64,000 bases of DNA, from assembly GCA_024195265.1 (NCBI GenBank), contig JAJLRJ010000007.1, forward strand, positions 32,947,398-33,011,397, read 5' to 3'. Below, piece after piece: positions 49,078-60,000 of the stretch (position 1 is the stretch's first letter; each line of letters opens with the position of its first letter). Under the pieces are notes generated by a model. It worked only from the letters and a program-made list of their open reading frames with translations, was not told the DNA's origin and ran no database searches. A program made the translations under genes and the position numbers. The DNA is from Dendrophyllia cribrosa (taxonomy: Eukaryota > Cnidaria > Anthozoa > Scleractinia > Dendrophylliidae).

Positions 49078-49390
49078 GGGGAGGAGGGGGAGGAGGAGGA
49101 GGAAGAGAAAACAATAGAATTGAGGAGGAGGAGGGGGAGGAGGAGGAGGAGCTGGAGGAGGGGAGGAGGAAACAATAGAATTGTGGAGGAGGAAGAGGAA
49201 GAGGAGGAGGAGGAGGAGGAGGAGGAGAAAACAATAGAATTGAGGAGGAGGAGGAGGAGGGGAGGAGGAGGAAACAATAGAATTGTGGAGGAGGAGGAGG
49301 AGGAGGAGGAGGAGGAGTAAACAATAGAATTGTGGAGGAGGAGGAGGAGGAGGAGGAGTAAACAATAGAATTGTGGAGGAGGAGGAAGTC
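49078..49390 (+). repeat. GAG-rich minisatellite
   Basis: Variable runs of GAG/GGA separated by AAACAATAGAATTG, which recurs six times. It yields spurious poly-Glu and poly-Leu/Pro/Ser ORFs on the two strands. A related unit reappears at 63968-64000. Confidence 0.9.
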
Positions 49391-49629
49391 GTTTCCCAAA
49401 ATGTTTGTTCCTTTGCATGTTTTTAACTTTATCTTTCCAAATAGCTATTTGATTCTGCTTTTAGCCATCGATTCTAGTAAGGCTGATGGCAAATATCCAA
49501 TTTTAAGTGTGTTTAATTCAACTTGACTGTGGATGCCATTTTAAGGAGCATTTTTTATCAATTTGTCTTGTGAGAGAAGGGAACATAACAACAGGCCCAA
49601 GACATTCATCTGCCGATAAAAAAGTGATT
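49391..49629. other. short non-coding spacer
   Basis: Unique sequence, nothing recognised. Confidence 0.4.
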
Positions 49630-50376
49630 ATGTATTCATGTTCCCGTTAATTCCGTGAGATCCGTGTGTTCCGTCCTTTTAGTAGAAGTTTGTGTTGTGG
49701 TAATATATTACACTAAATCAGCCAACTGACACTGCAAGTTCCAACCAAGCAAAACTTCTACGAAAAGGACGGAACATATGGATCTCACGGATTTAACGGG
49801 GATATGAATATATGATCAATTACTTCTCTCTATTTCTGTATCTTAAAAATATATTATCTAATGTACTTTTAATAAATATACTTACAGAAATAGAGAGAAG
49901 TAATTGATCATATATTCATATCCCCGTTAAATCCGTGAGATCCATATGTTCCGTCCTTTTAGTAGAAGTTTTGCTTGGTTGGAACTTGCAGTGTCAGTTG
50001 GCTGATTTGGTGTAATATATTATCACAACACAAACTTCTACGAAAAGGACGGAACATATGGATCTCACGGATTTAACGGGGATATGAATATATGATCAAT
50101 TACTTCTCTCTATTTCTGTAAGTATATTTATTAATAGTATATTAGATAATATACTTTTAAGATACTTACAGAAATAGAGAGAAGTAATTGATCATATATT
50201 CATATCCCCGTTAAATCCGTGAGATCCATATGTTCCGTCCTTTTCGTAGAAGTTTTGCTTGGTTGGAACTTGCAGTGTCAGTTGGCTGATTTAATGTAAT
50301 ATATTACCACAACACAAACTTCTACTAAAAGGACGGAACATATGGATCTTACGGATTTAACGGGGATATGAATATA
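49630..50376. repeat. chain of three palindromic MITEs linked by two other palindromes
   Basis: Three about 182-bp units (49630-49811, 49911-50091, 50194-50376) each have 60-bp inverted ends (CCCCGTTAAATCCGTGAGAT; GTTCCGTCCTTTT) around a short unique core. The core of unit 1 is inverted relative to units 2 and 3. The two linkers (49812-49910 and 50092-50193) are also palindromes, with arms GATCAATTACTTCTCTCTAT and its complement. Repeat period is about 282 bp. Everything here can fold on itself at several scales. Confidence 0.85.
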
Positions 50377-50577
50377 TATAATCATTTTTGCGTTCCCTAT
50401 TGCTGCAAGTATCTTAAATGAATGGCCTTGTGTTTTTCTTTAAAGTTTTTTCTACTTTCTTGTCAGTCCCACTTATTTGTATTGATAACTTGATGCATGA
50501 GAGTCTTCCAAGATTATACTTTGCTGGTTCAGCTTTAAGTCCTATGGTGAAAACAATCAAAGTATTCGGCAGCATGC

Positions 50578-51600
50578 GAAATAAAGCTATGACAAAGTGC
50601 AAACAATCGCCTTCAGAACATATCAAACACATATTCTACCCGTTTATTTCCCACTGAAAACTGTACAATAAGTTTCGCATCTTTTTGAAAGCGAAATAAA
50701 GCTGCAACAACCTTCTTCAGGCCAAATCAACACCACATTCTGCTGTTTGTTTTTCGCTGTAAGTTTACAGTGATATGCGAAATAAAGCTGCCAAACGTTA
50801 GCAACAATCGCCTTGAAATCAAAATAAAACACCACTCCCTGTCTACTTTTCTTCCATCTTTTCATTACTATTGTTCAATGGATGTTACCGCAACATGTGA
50901 AATAAAGCTGCCGAAAATTAGCAACAATCACCTTGAAACCAAATCAACGCCACCCCCTGTCTATGTTGCTTCATCTTTTCACTACTATTAAATAAATGGA
51001 TGTTACCGCTACATGTGAAATAAAGCTGCCAAAAGTTAGCAACAATTGCCTTGAAACCAAATCAACGCCACCCCCTGTCTACTTTTCTTCATCTTTTCAT
51101 TACTTTGTATCTGAGCAACATAATTACGCCACTCAAAGTACATTCTTACAACACCTAACTTCCAGTTCCTTTAGAATAAACATAAGACAATTTTGTCCAA
51201 CAATCATCGGATGCTATTACTGGAATGATATTCCTATATTAAAAAGCAAACTAGACAACAATTTGAAAGAGCACTTTATCAATATTAGTTTGCTCAGTAT
51301 TAATAACTGTCTCACCTATCTTTCTATGTTTCTATTCCTTTCTTTGTAGTGTGTTTTCTCTTTTTCTTAAAAATGTAATTTTAGTCATACGGCATATAAT
51401 AAGTTTATCTATATCTTGCCCTTCTCCATTTTTTTCTTATCCTGTAAGCTTCAAAAACGTTTGCAATAAAAAAAATGGAGTAAATAAATACAAAATACAA
51501 TACAAAATAAATGGATGTTACCGCTACATGTGAAATAAAGCTGCCAAAAGTTAGCAACAATTGCCTTGAAGCCAAATCAACACCACTTTCTATTCAATTG
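50578..51600 (+). repeat. 120-bp tandem array, interrupted
   Basis: Six diverged units with GTGAAATAAAGCTGCCAAAA, GTTAGCAACAATTGCCTTGA and AACCAAATCAACGCCACC at 50578, 50692, 50778, 50899, 51016 and 51531. The last two units are separated by a LINE fragment. Translated ORFs across the array are by-products. Confidence 0.8.
51107..51508 (+). mobile_element. LINE 3' fragment inside the tandem array
   Basis: Codons encode an RT C-terminal tail: HNYATQSTFLQHLTSSSFRI, then GCYYWNDIP and a stop, followed by a T-rich 3' region and an AATACAAAATACAATAC tail. It splits an array unit between CATTACT and AAATAAATGGATG. Confidence 0.65.
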
Positions 51601-51831
51601 AAAAATGAACAACAGTCATTTCTGACTTAGTTCTAAATTAGTTCAACATTGTCTTTGAAAGAGTAGACTTAATGAAGCTTAGAAATATCATCCACAGAAA
51701 GTGTTGAACGGAACAAAAGTGCAGTCTTTTCTAGGCAAATTTTAGATTTATTCCTATTAATTTCACAAGTACAGGACGGTTATTTAAGCAGCAGTTTTTG
51801 GCGTCTTTTTTCTCTGCACATTTTGGCGAAG

Positions 51832-54800
51832 ATGCGTCGTGCCAAGCAGCCGAGTAAGCAGTTAAACAGCGAAGCAATAAGAGGAACTGTCTTATGTTAC
51901 ATGAGCCCCGTAGTTTCTGGCCAGTGTAGTATCATTAGTGCCAAATGTGTATGGAACGTGAAAGAAAAAGACCTGCCAAAATCATGGAACGCCATCTGCA
52001 AGAAGCGAGATTCATGTGACAAAGCCATTTCAGGTTAGTTTACTTTTTGAAAGTTTGCTTGCAATTGGCCTTATAAAATTTTACTAGCGCTTAACATGTA
52101 TTTCTCTCTTTTTCAAGGTATACCGAATGCAGCTTTCTTCTTCAGTGCCATATCAACGCAAGAAAAGAAAAAGGGGAGTATAAACGAAAGCGATGACAGC
52201 GAAGAAGATCAAGATCCAAGCCCCACGCCCGCTACTTCATCTCAACAAGTACTTGATGGGAATCCAACAACCATCAACAAGTCGCTTTGGCCTTCAATTA
52301 CCTATTGGCTGGCACTGACAACACCTAATGGTGCTCCTGCGAATCCACTCGTGGTCCATCGAGCACTGCTGGAGTGTGGAGTGGGAGTCACGGCAAATCA
52401 GGTATTACGAACGATAGAAATTTATGACAATGCGTTGTTGCTTGCGATTCGCGCCTTCTCTCTTACAAATTAGTGTCTTACAGGCTGGTTAAGTATGAAC
52501 AAAGAGGCTTGAAACGTAAACGTATTTCAGTTTTCCGTGCACTGAATAAAAGTTTTCTATTTTGTTTTCAGGTACAGTTTCAAGATGGAAAAGAATGCAT
52601 CGCCATCAAGGAACTCTATAAAGTCTTGAAAGACCACAGAAACCCTTGCATGCAGGAACTTGTGGCGTCATCGTACCAAAACAACTACCAAGATGAATTT
52701 AGCCATCTGGTTGGAATGTCACCTCTCTCTTCCCAAGAACTTGAAGATTGTGGAACGGAAAACGTCGTGCGCGTGACTTTGATCAACACTAGTTTTCATC
52801 AGTCATTAACGAGAGCGCTAGAGAAGATGATCGAGGCTAAACTGCAGCTAGACATGTTTGGCTTCAACGTTCTCGACGCAGCTACTCTGTCTTTTGGACG
52901 GGAAGAAATACGGCTTTCTGACAAGTTGACAATTCTCGTCAATGACATAACCATTGCAATGCAGAAGCTCAAATATGCCAACTACAGAGGCAAAGTGTAC
53001 AAAAAGAACCCGAGATCACGGTACACGTACTCCTTCAAGTGCGAAGCAAGAGCATTCGTCAACACTCTCGCTACGAACGAGCAGTTTAAATCGAGACTCA
53101 TCCGAGGAATGAGAAAAATCATCGAACTGTTAGCAGATCCACACTGCGAACTCTTCCAGCCACTGACCATTGACTACAATCTGATAGAAGTCAACGACGG
53201 TGTCTGTTGGTCCCTGAAAAACCGTGCCTTCGTAGAAAACCCCATTGAAGAGCATCAAATAGGCACGGTATCACCCAGGGCGTTTTGTGCCTATGACTCG
53301 ACCAAAGAAGCCAACCCTAAGTATTTTCAGGAGATCTTGGAGAACAGCCTCTCCCAAAGCGATGTGTCAACCTTCTGTGAAGATTTTCTCAAACTGCTAA
53401 ATTACAATAAGAAAGAGCACAAAGACAAAGTTCCTTGCCTTGTTGGGGATGCCAACAGTGGTAAGACGAGTTTGTTCTTTCCAATCCAGGGACTAATACA
53501 CCATGGAAACATTGCAACGGTTACAAAGCAACGCGCTTTTAATAAAGCAATGATCAGCCCATTTACAGAAGTAATCTTCATTGATGAAGCAGATGTGAAT
53601 ACCTTGGACATTGCTGACTGGAAAGTGCTCACACAGGGGGGATACGCCGCTCATGACGTCAAGTATCAGACTGCCAGGGCATTTATCAATAAATGCCCAA
53701 TGCTGATTACAGCACAGCGTAAACTGGATTTTGGTCTTGTGCACCAACCTGCTATGGATAAACGTCTTCGCACGTACCATTTTAAGAGTCTCCAAAATCC
53801 CAAGAAGAAGGCGGAAGCATGGTTGAAAAAGCACGCCATGGAATGCGTCGTGTGGGCTGCAGAGCAAGCCAAATCCTGTGCAAGTGACACTGAGAGCGAT
53901 GACGACGACGACGACACTGACAGTGACGACGAGAGGTCACAAAACGAAGAAGGAATTTTGCAAGAACAAGAAAAGAAAGATCTGCGATCTCTGTCACTCG
54001 CTTATCCACTTGTCGAAGAGACCCAATTTGGTGAAGCGGAAGCAAGTGACGAAGAAGGTCCTGTCGATGCTATGGATCAGTCTGATGCCGACGATGTTGC
54101 TGCGGATTCCACGTCAAGCGATGTCCTTGACGATTTGAGAGCAACGTTGAGCAGATCCGATCCAGACAGTCTGCGATACAGGCAGGTGAAGCACATGTTG
54201 CGAGAACAAGAACGAAAAAGAACAGCGCAAAAGAACCTCGCAGAAAAGCAACACCAGTTGAGAAAAGCCGCCTTGAGAGAGATGGGAGTAAGCACCCAGA
54301 GCGCAGACTTGCTGTCACCAGAACCAGACGCATTGACGCCCACTCCGATTCGAAGGGAGCTGCAGAGGCGTAGCGACCAACAAAGAGCGCACGAAGAACA
54401 ACGTCGACGCGAGAATGCCCGTCAAGCATTCCAAGGCACCTGGTTGAAAAAGACCGAAAGGGAGTTGCATGACTGCGTCAAACAACTGCACACCAGCCTT
54501 GATAAAAACTTCAAAGCATCCATGGGTGCCCTGCTGGAAGTTCTACAAGACAAGTTGAAGAATCATCACAAGAACATTGGAACACTCGGCACCAAGGAGG
54601 CCTTAGATGAACGAAGGCGAACCTGCGTTGAAATGGGTCTGCTTCAGCGGCGACACAGCCACCTGGTCAAGTGCATCTTCGAGGCCCTGCCAACAACAGA
54701 AGAGCTTGGAGAGAGTGCAGGATCACTGCAACAAGAACAAGAACACGAACCAACCAACAACGAGGATGACGAAGATATGTTCTTGACCCAGGTGGCAAGC

Positions 54801-54962
54801 TGGGAAGTCGACCACATACAATTCGAGAGAACACGCCGCGTCCGGGGAGAATCGCAAAAGGGAAAAAAGCGAACCCGCCAAGACAGATCTCAGCCTACAA
54901 GCGGCAAGAAGAAGAAAACCTGCTCCAATACAATATTGAACTATTTCTCCAGCCAACCATAA
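51832..54962 (+). CDS. SF3-like helicase protein, three exons, 958 residues
   Basis: Exons 51832-52033, 52118-52401 and 52572-54962 join in frame (donors GTTAGT and GTATTA; acceptors TTTCAAG and TTTTCAG). The ATG at 51832 is the first in frame. The core has Walker A GDANSGKT (454-461), Walker B VIFIDEAD (496-503), a motif-C-like CPMLITAQ (537-544) and a candidate arginine finger in MDKRLRTYHF (557-566). Order and spacing resemble SF3 helicases of small replicons such as parvovirus Rep proteins. No HUH nuclease motif is seen in the N-terminal part. After the core come an acidic tract (about 599-615), a long charged coiled coil and a Lys-rich C-terminus ending in TILNYFSSQP, which resembles a PCNA-binding box. 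It probably unwinds or remodels DNA for element replication. A captured viral helicase or a domesticated host gene are alternatives. Confidence 0.65.
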
Positions 54963-55111
54963 ACATTGTTGTTTTGATGTTCATTTTTTTTTTGGGTTTT
55001 GATTTCCAAGTGTAACAATGACTAGAAAACAGAACATATTTATCAAAGTCACAATTAAAACGAATGGTTCTGTTGCGTATACAGTTTGATCTGCGTTTGT
55101 TTCTAGTCTTG
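54963..55111. other. intergenic gap between convergent genes
   Basis: 149 bp, with T-rich sequence (CATTTTTTTTTTGGG near 54981) after the helicase stop. It must hold both 3' ends; no clear AATAAA is present for the plus-strand gene. Confidence 0.5.
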
Positions 55112-55631
55112 TTAAGCTGGGGGCATTCTGAGTCCAGCCCTTTTCTTTAGAGAGTCCGCGGTTCTTCCTTCTTGAAATTGGAAATCGTCATCTCTCAAAA
55201 TAGCTGTCCACTGTCCAAACCCGTGCTTATTTATTCCCTGCTTTAGAAACTCGTCCTCGGCTGACGTGAATTTGCACACCCGGCGAAGTTTCCTCTGAAT
55301 GCGCAAGTTTCCCGTGGGATGATCATCCCTGTTAGGGGGGAGTGAGCTTGTCTTTTCTACGTCAGCTTCAACTGACGTTGCCGAGCTCGAAGTTGAAACG
55401 CCAAACCTTGCGTGGACGTCCTTATCCACCTCTGTTCCTTTGGTACCTTGGAGTTTTTGTAGACACTCGTGTCCCTTCATAGCCACTTCTCGAGATCGTT
55501 GTTTTTGATAGTGAACTTTAGCAACTGCAGAGCTGTGTTTTTGGTCTTCCGACAAAATCCTTTGCTCTTCGCTAGTGAGCTGATTGAGGCTTTGCGTTTC
55601 AACAATTTGACGGTAACGTGTAGGATGAATG
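55112..55631 (-). pseudogene. tyrosine recombinase, C-terminal half, with Myb domain
   Basis: Minus-strand frame carrying the second part of the recombinase split by the LINE. It begins at the target duplication with IHPTRYRQ, the HxxR catalytic box, followed by KHSSAVAKVHYQK, where the second His and the likely nucleophile Tyr (codon 55510-55508) are seen. A variable linker leads to a Myb/SANT repeat near the C-terminus (FTSAEDEFLKQGINKHGFGQ, W, ... GRTADSLKKRA), most like telobox-type Myb domains. Stop at 55112. Excluding one duplication copy, this part and 62728-61518 add up to 1722 nt, a whole number of codons (573 residues). It cannot be expressed as one protein in this allele. Confidence 0.65.
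55623..55631. repeat. left target-site duplication of the LINE
   Basis: GGATGAATG, identical to 61518-61526. The preceding A may extend it to 10 bp. Confidence 0.85.
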
Positions 55632-55778
55632 GCAGGCATGGCGTCCGGACGTGCGATGTGACGCTCCATCTAAAACATGGGTTAATAGTGCTTGATTTCT
55701 ACAACAATTACTGCGTTTTGATGGAAAATCTCGGACTTTTAACCAGTTATCTGTTTTAACGAGAGCTGACAAATTCCT

Positions 55779-56591
55779 ATGGGAAGAAAACGTTCCAAAA
55801 GAGGTTCAAGCTCCTCAAACAGCGACGATATGCCCGCAAATCAGGATACTTTGCTTCAGTTAAAGGATGCGATTGACTCCTTGAGACAAGCCATGGAGAC
55901 GGGATTCGCTGATATGCGATCCGAAATGGACAAGTTGAGATGTGAGCTGAAACTGGAAATCGATCAGATCAGAACGGAAACAAGAGATATGAAACAAAGC
56001 TTAGAATCCACCCAACAAGATGTAGACACGATGAAAGAAGAAGCAGAGTCGAATTTAAAGAAGACCAGTGTTGAGGTTGAAGCCCTGCGCAGCAAGATTG
56101 CCATCCTAGAAACACAACTAAAAACGGAAATTGAAAATAATACCAGGCTCGAGCAATATACACGACGAGAAAATTTAAGATTCAATAACATACAGGAAAC
56201 CGAAGATGAAAACTGCAAAAATTTGGTCTACAACATCATTCAGAACGAAATGGATATCGATACCAGTGGTATCAGTTTTCATGCCGTCCATAGAGTGGGA
56301 AAAGTAATAGAAGGTAAATGTAGACCAATAATTACACGATTTATTAGCCGCGAGGACCGTGATATTGTTTGGAAGAGTAGATCTAAGATTAAAAACTCTG
56401 GTAACTATGCGAACGCATATATAACTGAAGATTTTGCAAGAGCGATCCAAGAGGAACGCAAAGTTCTCATTAAAGCAATGATGAAAGCGAGGGAAGAACA
56501 TGGTATAGCAAATGCGAAAGTTATCGGAAGGTTTCTACTCATTAACAATGAAAAATATAACTATCAAAATGTTCCAGAATTTCTAAAATAG
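55779..56591 (+). CDS. LINE ORF1 protein (L1-type RNA-binding protein), 270 residues
   Basis: The ATG follows a short leader. A basic Ser-rich start (GRKRSKRGSSSS) leads to a heptad-rich coiled coil (about 25-125) expected to trimerise the protein. The junction RRENLRFNNI (about 128) opens the RRM-like and C-terminal RNA-binding region, with HAVHRVG, RPIITRFISR and AREEHGIANAKVIG. This is the usual order of L1-type ORF1 proteins, which coat the element RNA. Length is similar to other short L1/Tx1 ORF1 proteins. It is intact. Confidence 0.85.
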   Translation: MGRKRSKRGSSSSNSDDMPANQDTLLQLKDAIDSLRQAMETGFADMRSEMDKLRCELKLEIDQIRTETRDMKQSLESTQQDVDTMKEEAESNLKKTSVEVEALRSKIAILETQLKTEIENNTRLEQYTRRENLRFNNIQETEDENCKNLVYNIIQNEMDIDTSGISFHAVHRVGKVIEGKCRPIITRFISREDRDIVWKSRSKIKNSGNYANAYITEDFARAIQEERKVLIKAMMKAREEHGIANAKVIGRFLLINNEKYNYQNVPEFLK

Positions 56592-57014
56592 ATCTTTTTT
56601 TTCGTCTTGATATAAAAACCATCAATTTGCATATTACTCTAACTTTTGGAATAGCTACTAATGAATCCATTGTTTTTTTTTTTTTGTGATCCTGCTGAGA
56701 GTTTTTTTTTTTTTTACCTCTACAATGGCTTTTTTTAGATATGTTAATGTTATATTAAGCGCTTCTTGGGTATCCCATATGTATTACGTAACCCAAGGCA
56801 CTTTTTTCTATGTGTTTGTTTTTATTCTAGGTTTGTTTTTTTTATTGTTCTGCTGCAACTTTTGTTTATTATGTTCGTATTTTTATTACTCTTTGTTCAT
56901 ACTAAGTGTTAATAATTTGGGCTTGTTAATTCCACTTCTGCGTTTTACAATTGCTTTGTTAAGTACCTATCAATCATCACCTATACTGACGAATTAGTTA
57001 TTTGTTCTCTAAAC
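56592..57014 (+). other. inter-ORF spacer of the LINE
   Basis: Very T-rich. It contains a 103-residue hydrophobic ORF (56686-56997) that I regard as chance, because poly-T codons yield Phe/Leu. In-frame codons continue upstream of ORF2 to a stop at 56913 without any ATG. Confidence 0.5.
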
Positions 57015-60000
57015 GTGAGAGGTTTGTCAAACACTATGAAAAGGCGTGAGACATTTCGATGGCTCATGATGAAAAAATATGCAATTTATTTTCTTCAAGA
57101 AATTCATTGCACTAAAGATAAGGAGGTCTTCTGGTCTGCTGAATGGGGGTATTCAGCTATATTTAGTAGCTTTTCTAGCGCCAGCGCCGGAGTATGTGTA
57201 CTTTTCAATAATAGTTTCAATTTCCAAATTTTGAAATCGTTTTCTGATCCAGAGGGAAGATTCGTTATAGTAGATATCAAAGCAGAGAATAAGATTTTGA
57301 CTCTAGTGAATATTTATGCACCGAATAACGATAATCCTGCTTTCTTCAAAAATGTTCTCAATCAGCTTCTCTCTTTTGACTGCGGTGAGATAGTTCTGGG
57401 GGGTGACTTTAATTTAGTGCTCGATGTCCAAAAAGACAAAAAAGGCGGAAGGCCGGTGACTCACGAGAAGTCGTTAAAAGAAGTTAGGTACATCGCAAAT
57501 ATGTTAGATCTCATAGACATCTGGCGTATTTTCAATCCAGACGCTAAAAGATTCACCTGGAGGAGAAGAAAACCCGATATACATTGCCGTCTCGACTTCT
57601 TTTTGACGAGCTCTAGCTTAAGTACAGCAATTACAAAAGCAGATATTTTAACTGGATTCAAAACTGACCATTCTCTAATAACTATCCACCTTGCAAACAA
57701 TGCAAATCCCAGGGGCCCAGGTTTTTGGAAGCTGAACACTTCCTTTTTGTTGGACAATGATTATGTCAACTTGATTAAGAACACAATTGCTGAAGTAGAA
57801 AATGAATATGTAAACAATAAAGAGGTTGACGCCGTTCTCTTGTGGGACACCATGAAAATGCAAATAAGAGCAAGCTCACTAAATTACGCAAGGAGAAAGA
57901 AAGCTAAAATGAAATCACAAGAGACGATCCTAGAATCTGACATATTATCTCTCCAAAAAAGACTTGAAGAAAACTCCCTATCTGAAAACGAAAAAGCCCA
58001 CATCTACAATGAACTAAATATTAAGATCCTACAAAGAGAAGAAATATCAAAGCATAAAACCCGAGGAGCAATAATTAGATCTAAGTCTCGATGGTACAAT
58101 GAAGGAGAAAAGAATACAAAATACTTTTTTAGCTTAGAAAAACGGCATTTTAATAAAAAAACTATCAAACACCTTACCCTGGCGGATAATAGCGTAATTA
58201 ACATGGATAGTGAGATCTTACAAGAAGCAAAAACTTTCTACCAGAACTTATATTCTTCAACTGATACACAATTTAATGCTGCATACGAAACAATTTTCTT
58301 CCCAGAAGGAAATGCTTTGACACTAGATGAGATAGAGCAAAAACAGTGTGAAGGCCCTTTGACTGAAATTGAATGTTTTGAAAGCTTAAAATCAATGGAA
58401 TCAAATAAAAGTCCGGGAAGTGACGGCCTCCCGGCAGAATTCTATAAAGTATTCTGGAATGATATCCATCATTACCTACTAAACGCCTTAAACTGTGCAC
58501 ATGCAAAGGGCCTTCTATCAATTACACAAAGGAGAGGATTGATTACCCTCATACCAAAGAAGAACAAACCTACTAATCTTTTAAAAAACTGGAGGCCTAT
58601 TACTCTTCTTAACTGTGATTACAAAATAGCAACTAAATCCATCGCTAGTCGATTACGAAAAGTCCTGCCAAAGATTATCAACAATGACCAAACGGGTTTT
58701 CTAAAAAGTCGCTTTATTGGGGAAAACATCAGACTTATAGAGAGCATAATAAATTACACAGATAATGAGCAAATACCGGGTCTTTTACTGTTCATTGACT
58801 TCGAAAAAGCTTTCGATAGTATAGAATGGTCCTTTATAGAGAAAACCCTTAAATATTATAACTTCGGAGCTTCTCTGGTATCTTGGATAAAAATATTCTA
58901 TACGGATATCAGCAGTTGTATCCAGAACAACGGTTGGTCCTCAGATTTCTTTAGCTTAGGTCGCGGAGTGAGACAGGGATGCCCGCTCTCCCCATATTTG
59001 TTTATCTTATGTGCCGAAATACTAGGTAACGCGATAAGGAATGACAAAGAGATCCGTGGAATCAAGGTCCTTGGCACTGAGTGCAAACTATCTCAATACG
59101 CTGATGACACGACTATGATTTTAGATGGTTCAGAATCTTCCTTTTCAAGATCCCTATACTTACTAGATGCCTTTGCTTCCATATCTGGTCTTAAAGTTAA
59201 TTATGACAAAACTGAAGCCCTCTGGATCGGATCATCTAAAAGTTCGGACATCACTTTCCCTTCAATAAAACCTATAACATGGGCTGAAACAAAGGTCTAC
59301 GCCTTGGGAGTTTGGTTTTCCACGTTGGAAGATAAGTCTCTTGATGTTAACTTAAGCGAGAAAATCGAAAAAATTCGCAGCATTTTGAATAATTGGTCAG
59401 CAAGAAGACTAACCCTCTTGGGTAAAATTACAATCATAAAAACCATGGCCGTGTCACAATTGGTTTATGTTTTGTCTTCTCTTCCAACGCCCTCGGGTGC
59501 ACTTAAAGAAGTCAATTCCTTATTGTATGATTTCTTATGGGATGGAAAAGGCGACAAAGTTAAAAGGACAGAAATGATAAACAATTACGAGAAAGGAGGA
59601 CTAAAGATGATTGATGTTCAAAGTTTCAATGAATCTCTTAAAATGAAATGGATACAAGGGTATTTAAATGAAGATAATAAAGGGAAATGGAAACTTTTTC
59701 TTGATCACTACTTATTGAAGCACGGAGGCAGGCTTTTGTTTCAAAGTAATCTAAAACAACAGGATACTTCACAGCTTAATCTAAAGGACCCTTTTTTAAA
59801 TGAGATTGTAGAATATTGGACCAATTTCAACTTCAGTGCTGAGAACCTTCAGTTTGCTTCCACGTGTATTTGGCATAATTCGCTCATTAAAATAGAGAAC
59901 CAACCTTTTTTTTACAAATCATGGTTTTATGCGGGGGTAAAGGAGATTAGAGATTTGCTAGATAATGATCAGAATTTTTTAAGTTATAATGCATTTATAG

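Noticed and set aside
49012..49418. Long poly-Glu and poly-Leu/Pro/Ser ORFs on both strands
   Set aside because: They are translations of the GAG-rich minisatellite with no unique sequence.
53493..54429. Minus-strand ORFs of 80-125 residues opposite the helicase gene
   Set aside because: Shadows of a long, well-supported plus-strand coding exon.
56686..56997. Hydrophobic 103-residue ORF between LINE ORF1 and ORF2
   Set aside because: T-rich DNA gives Phe/Leu-rich frames; no conserved membrane-protein features, and LINEs of this type do not need it.
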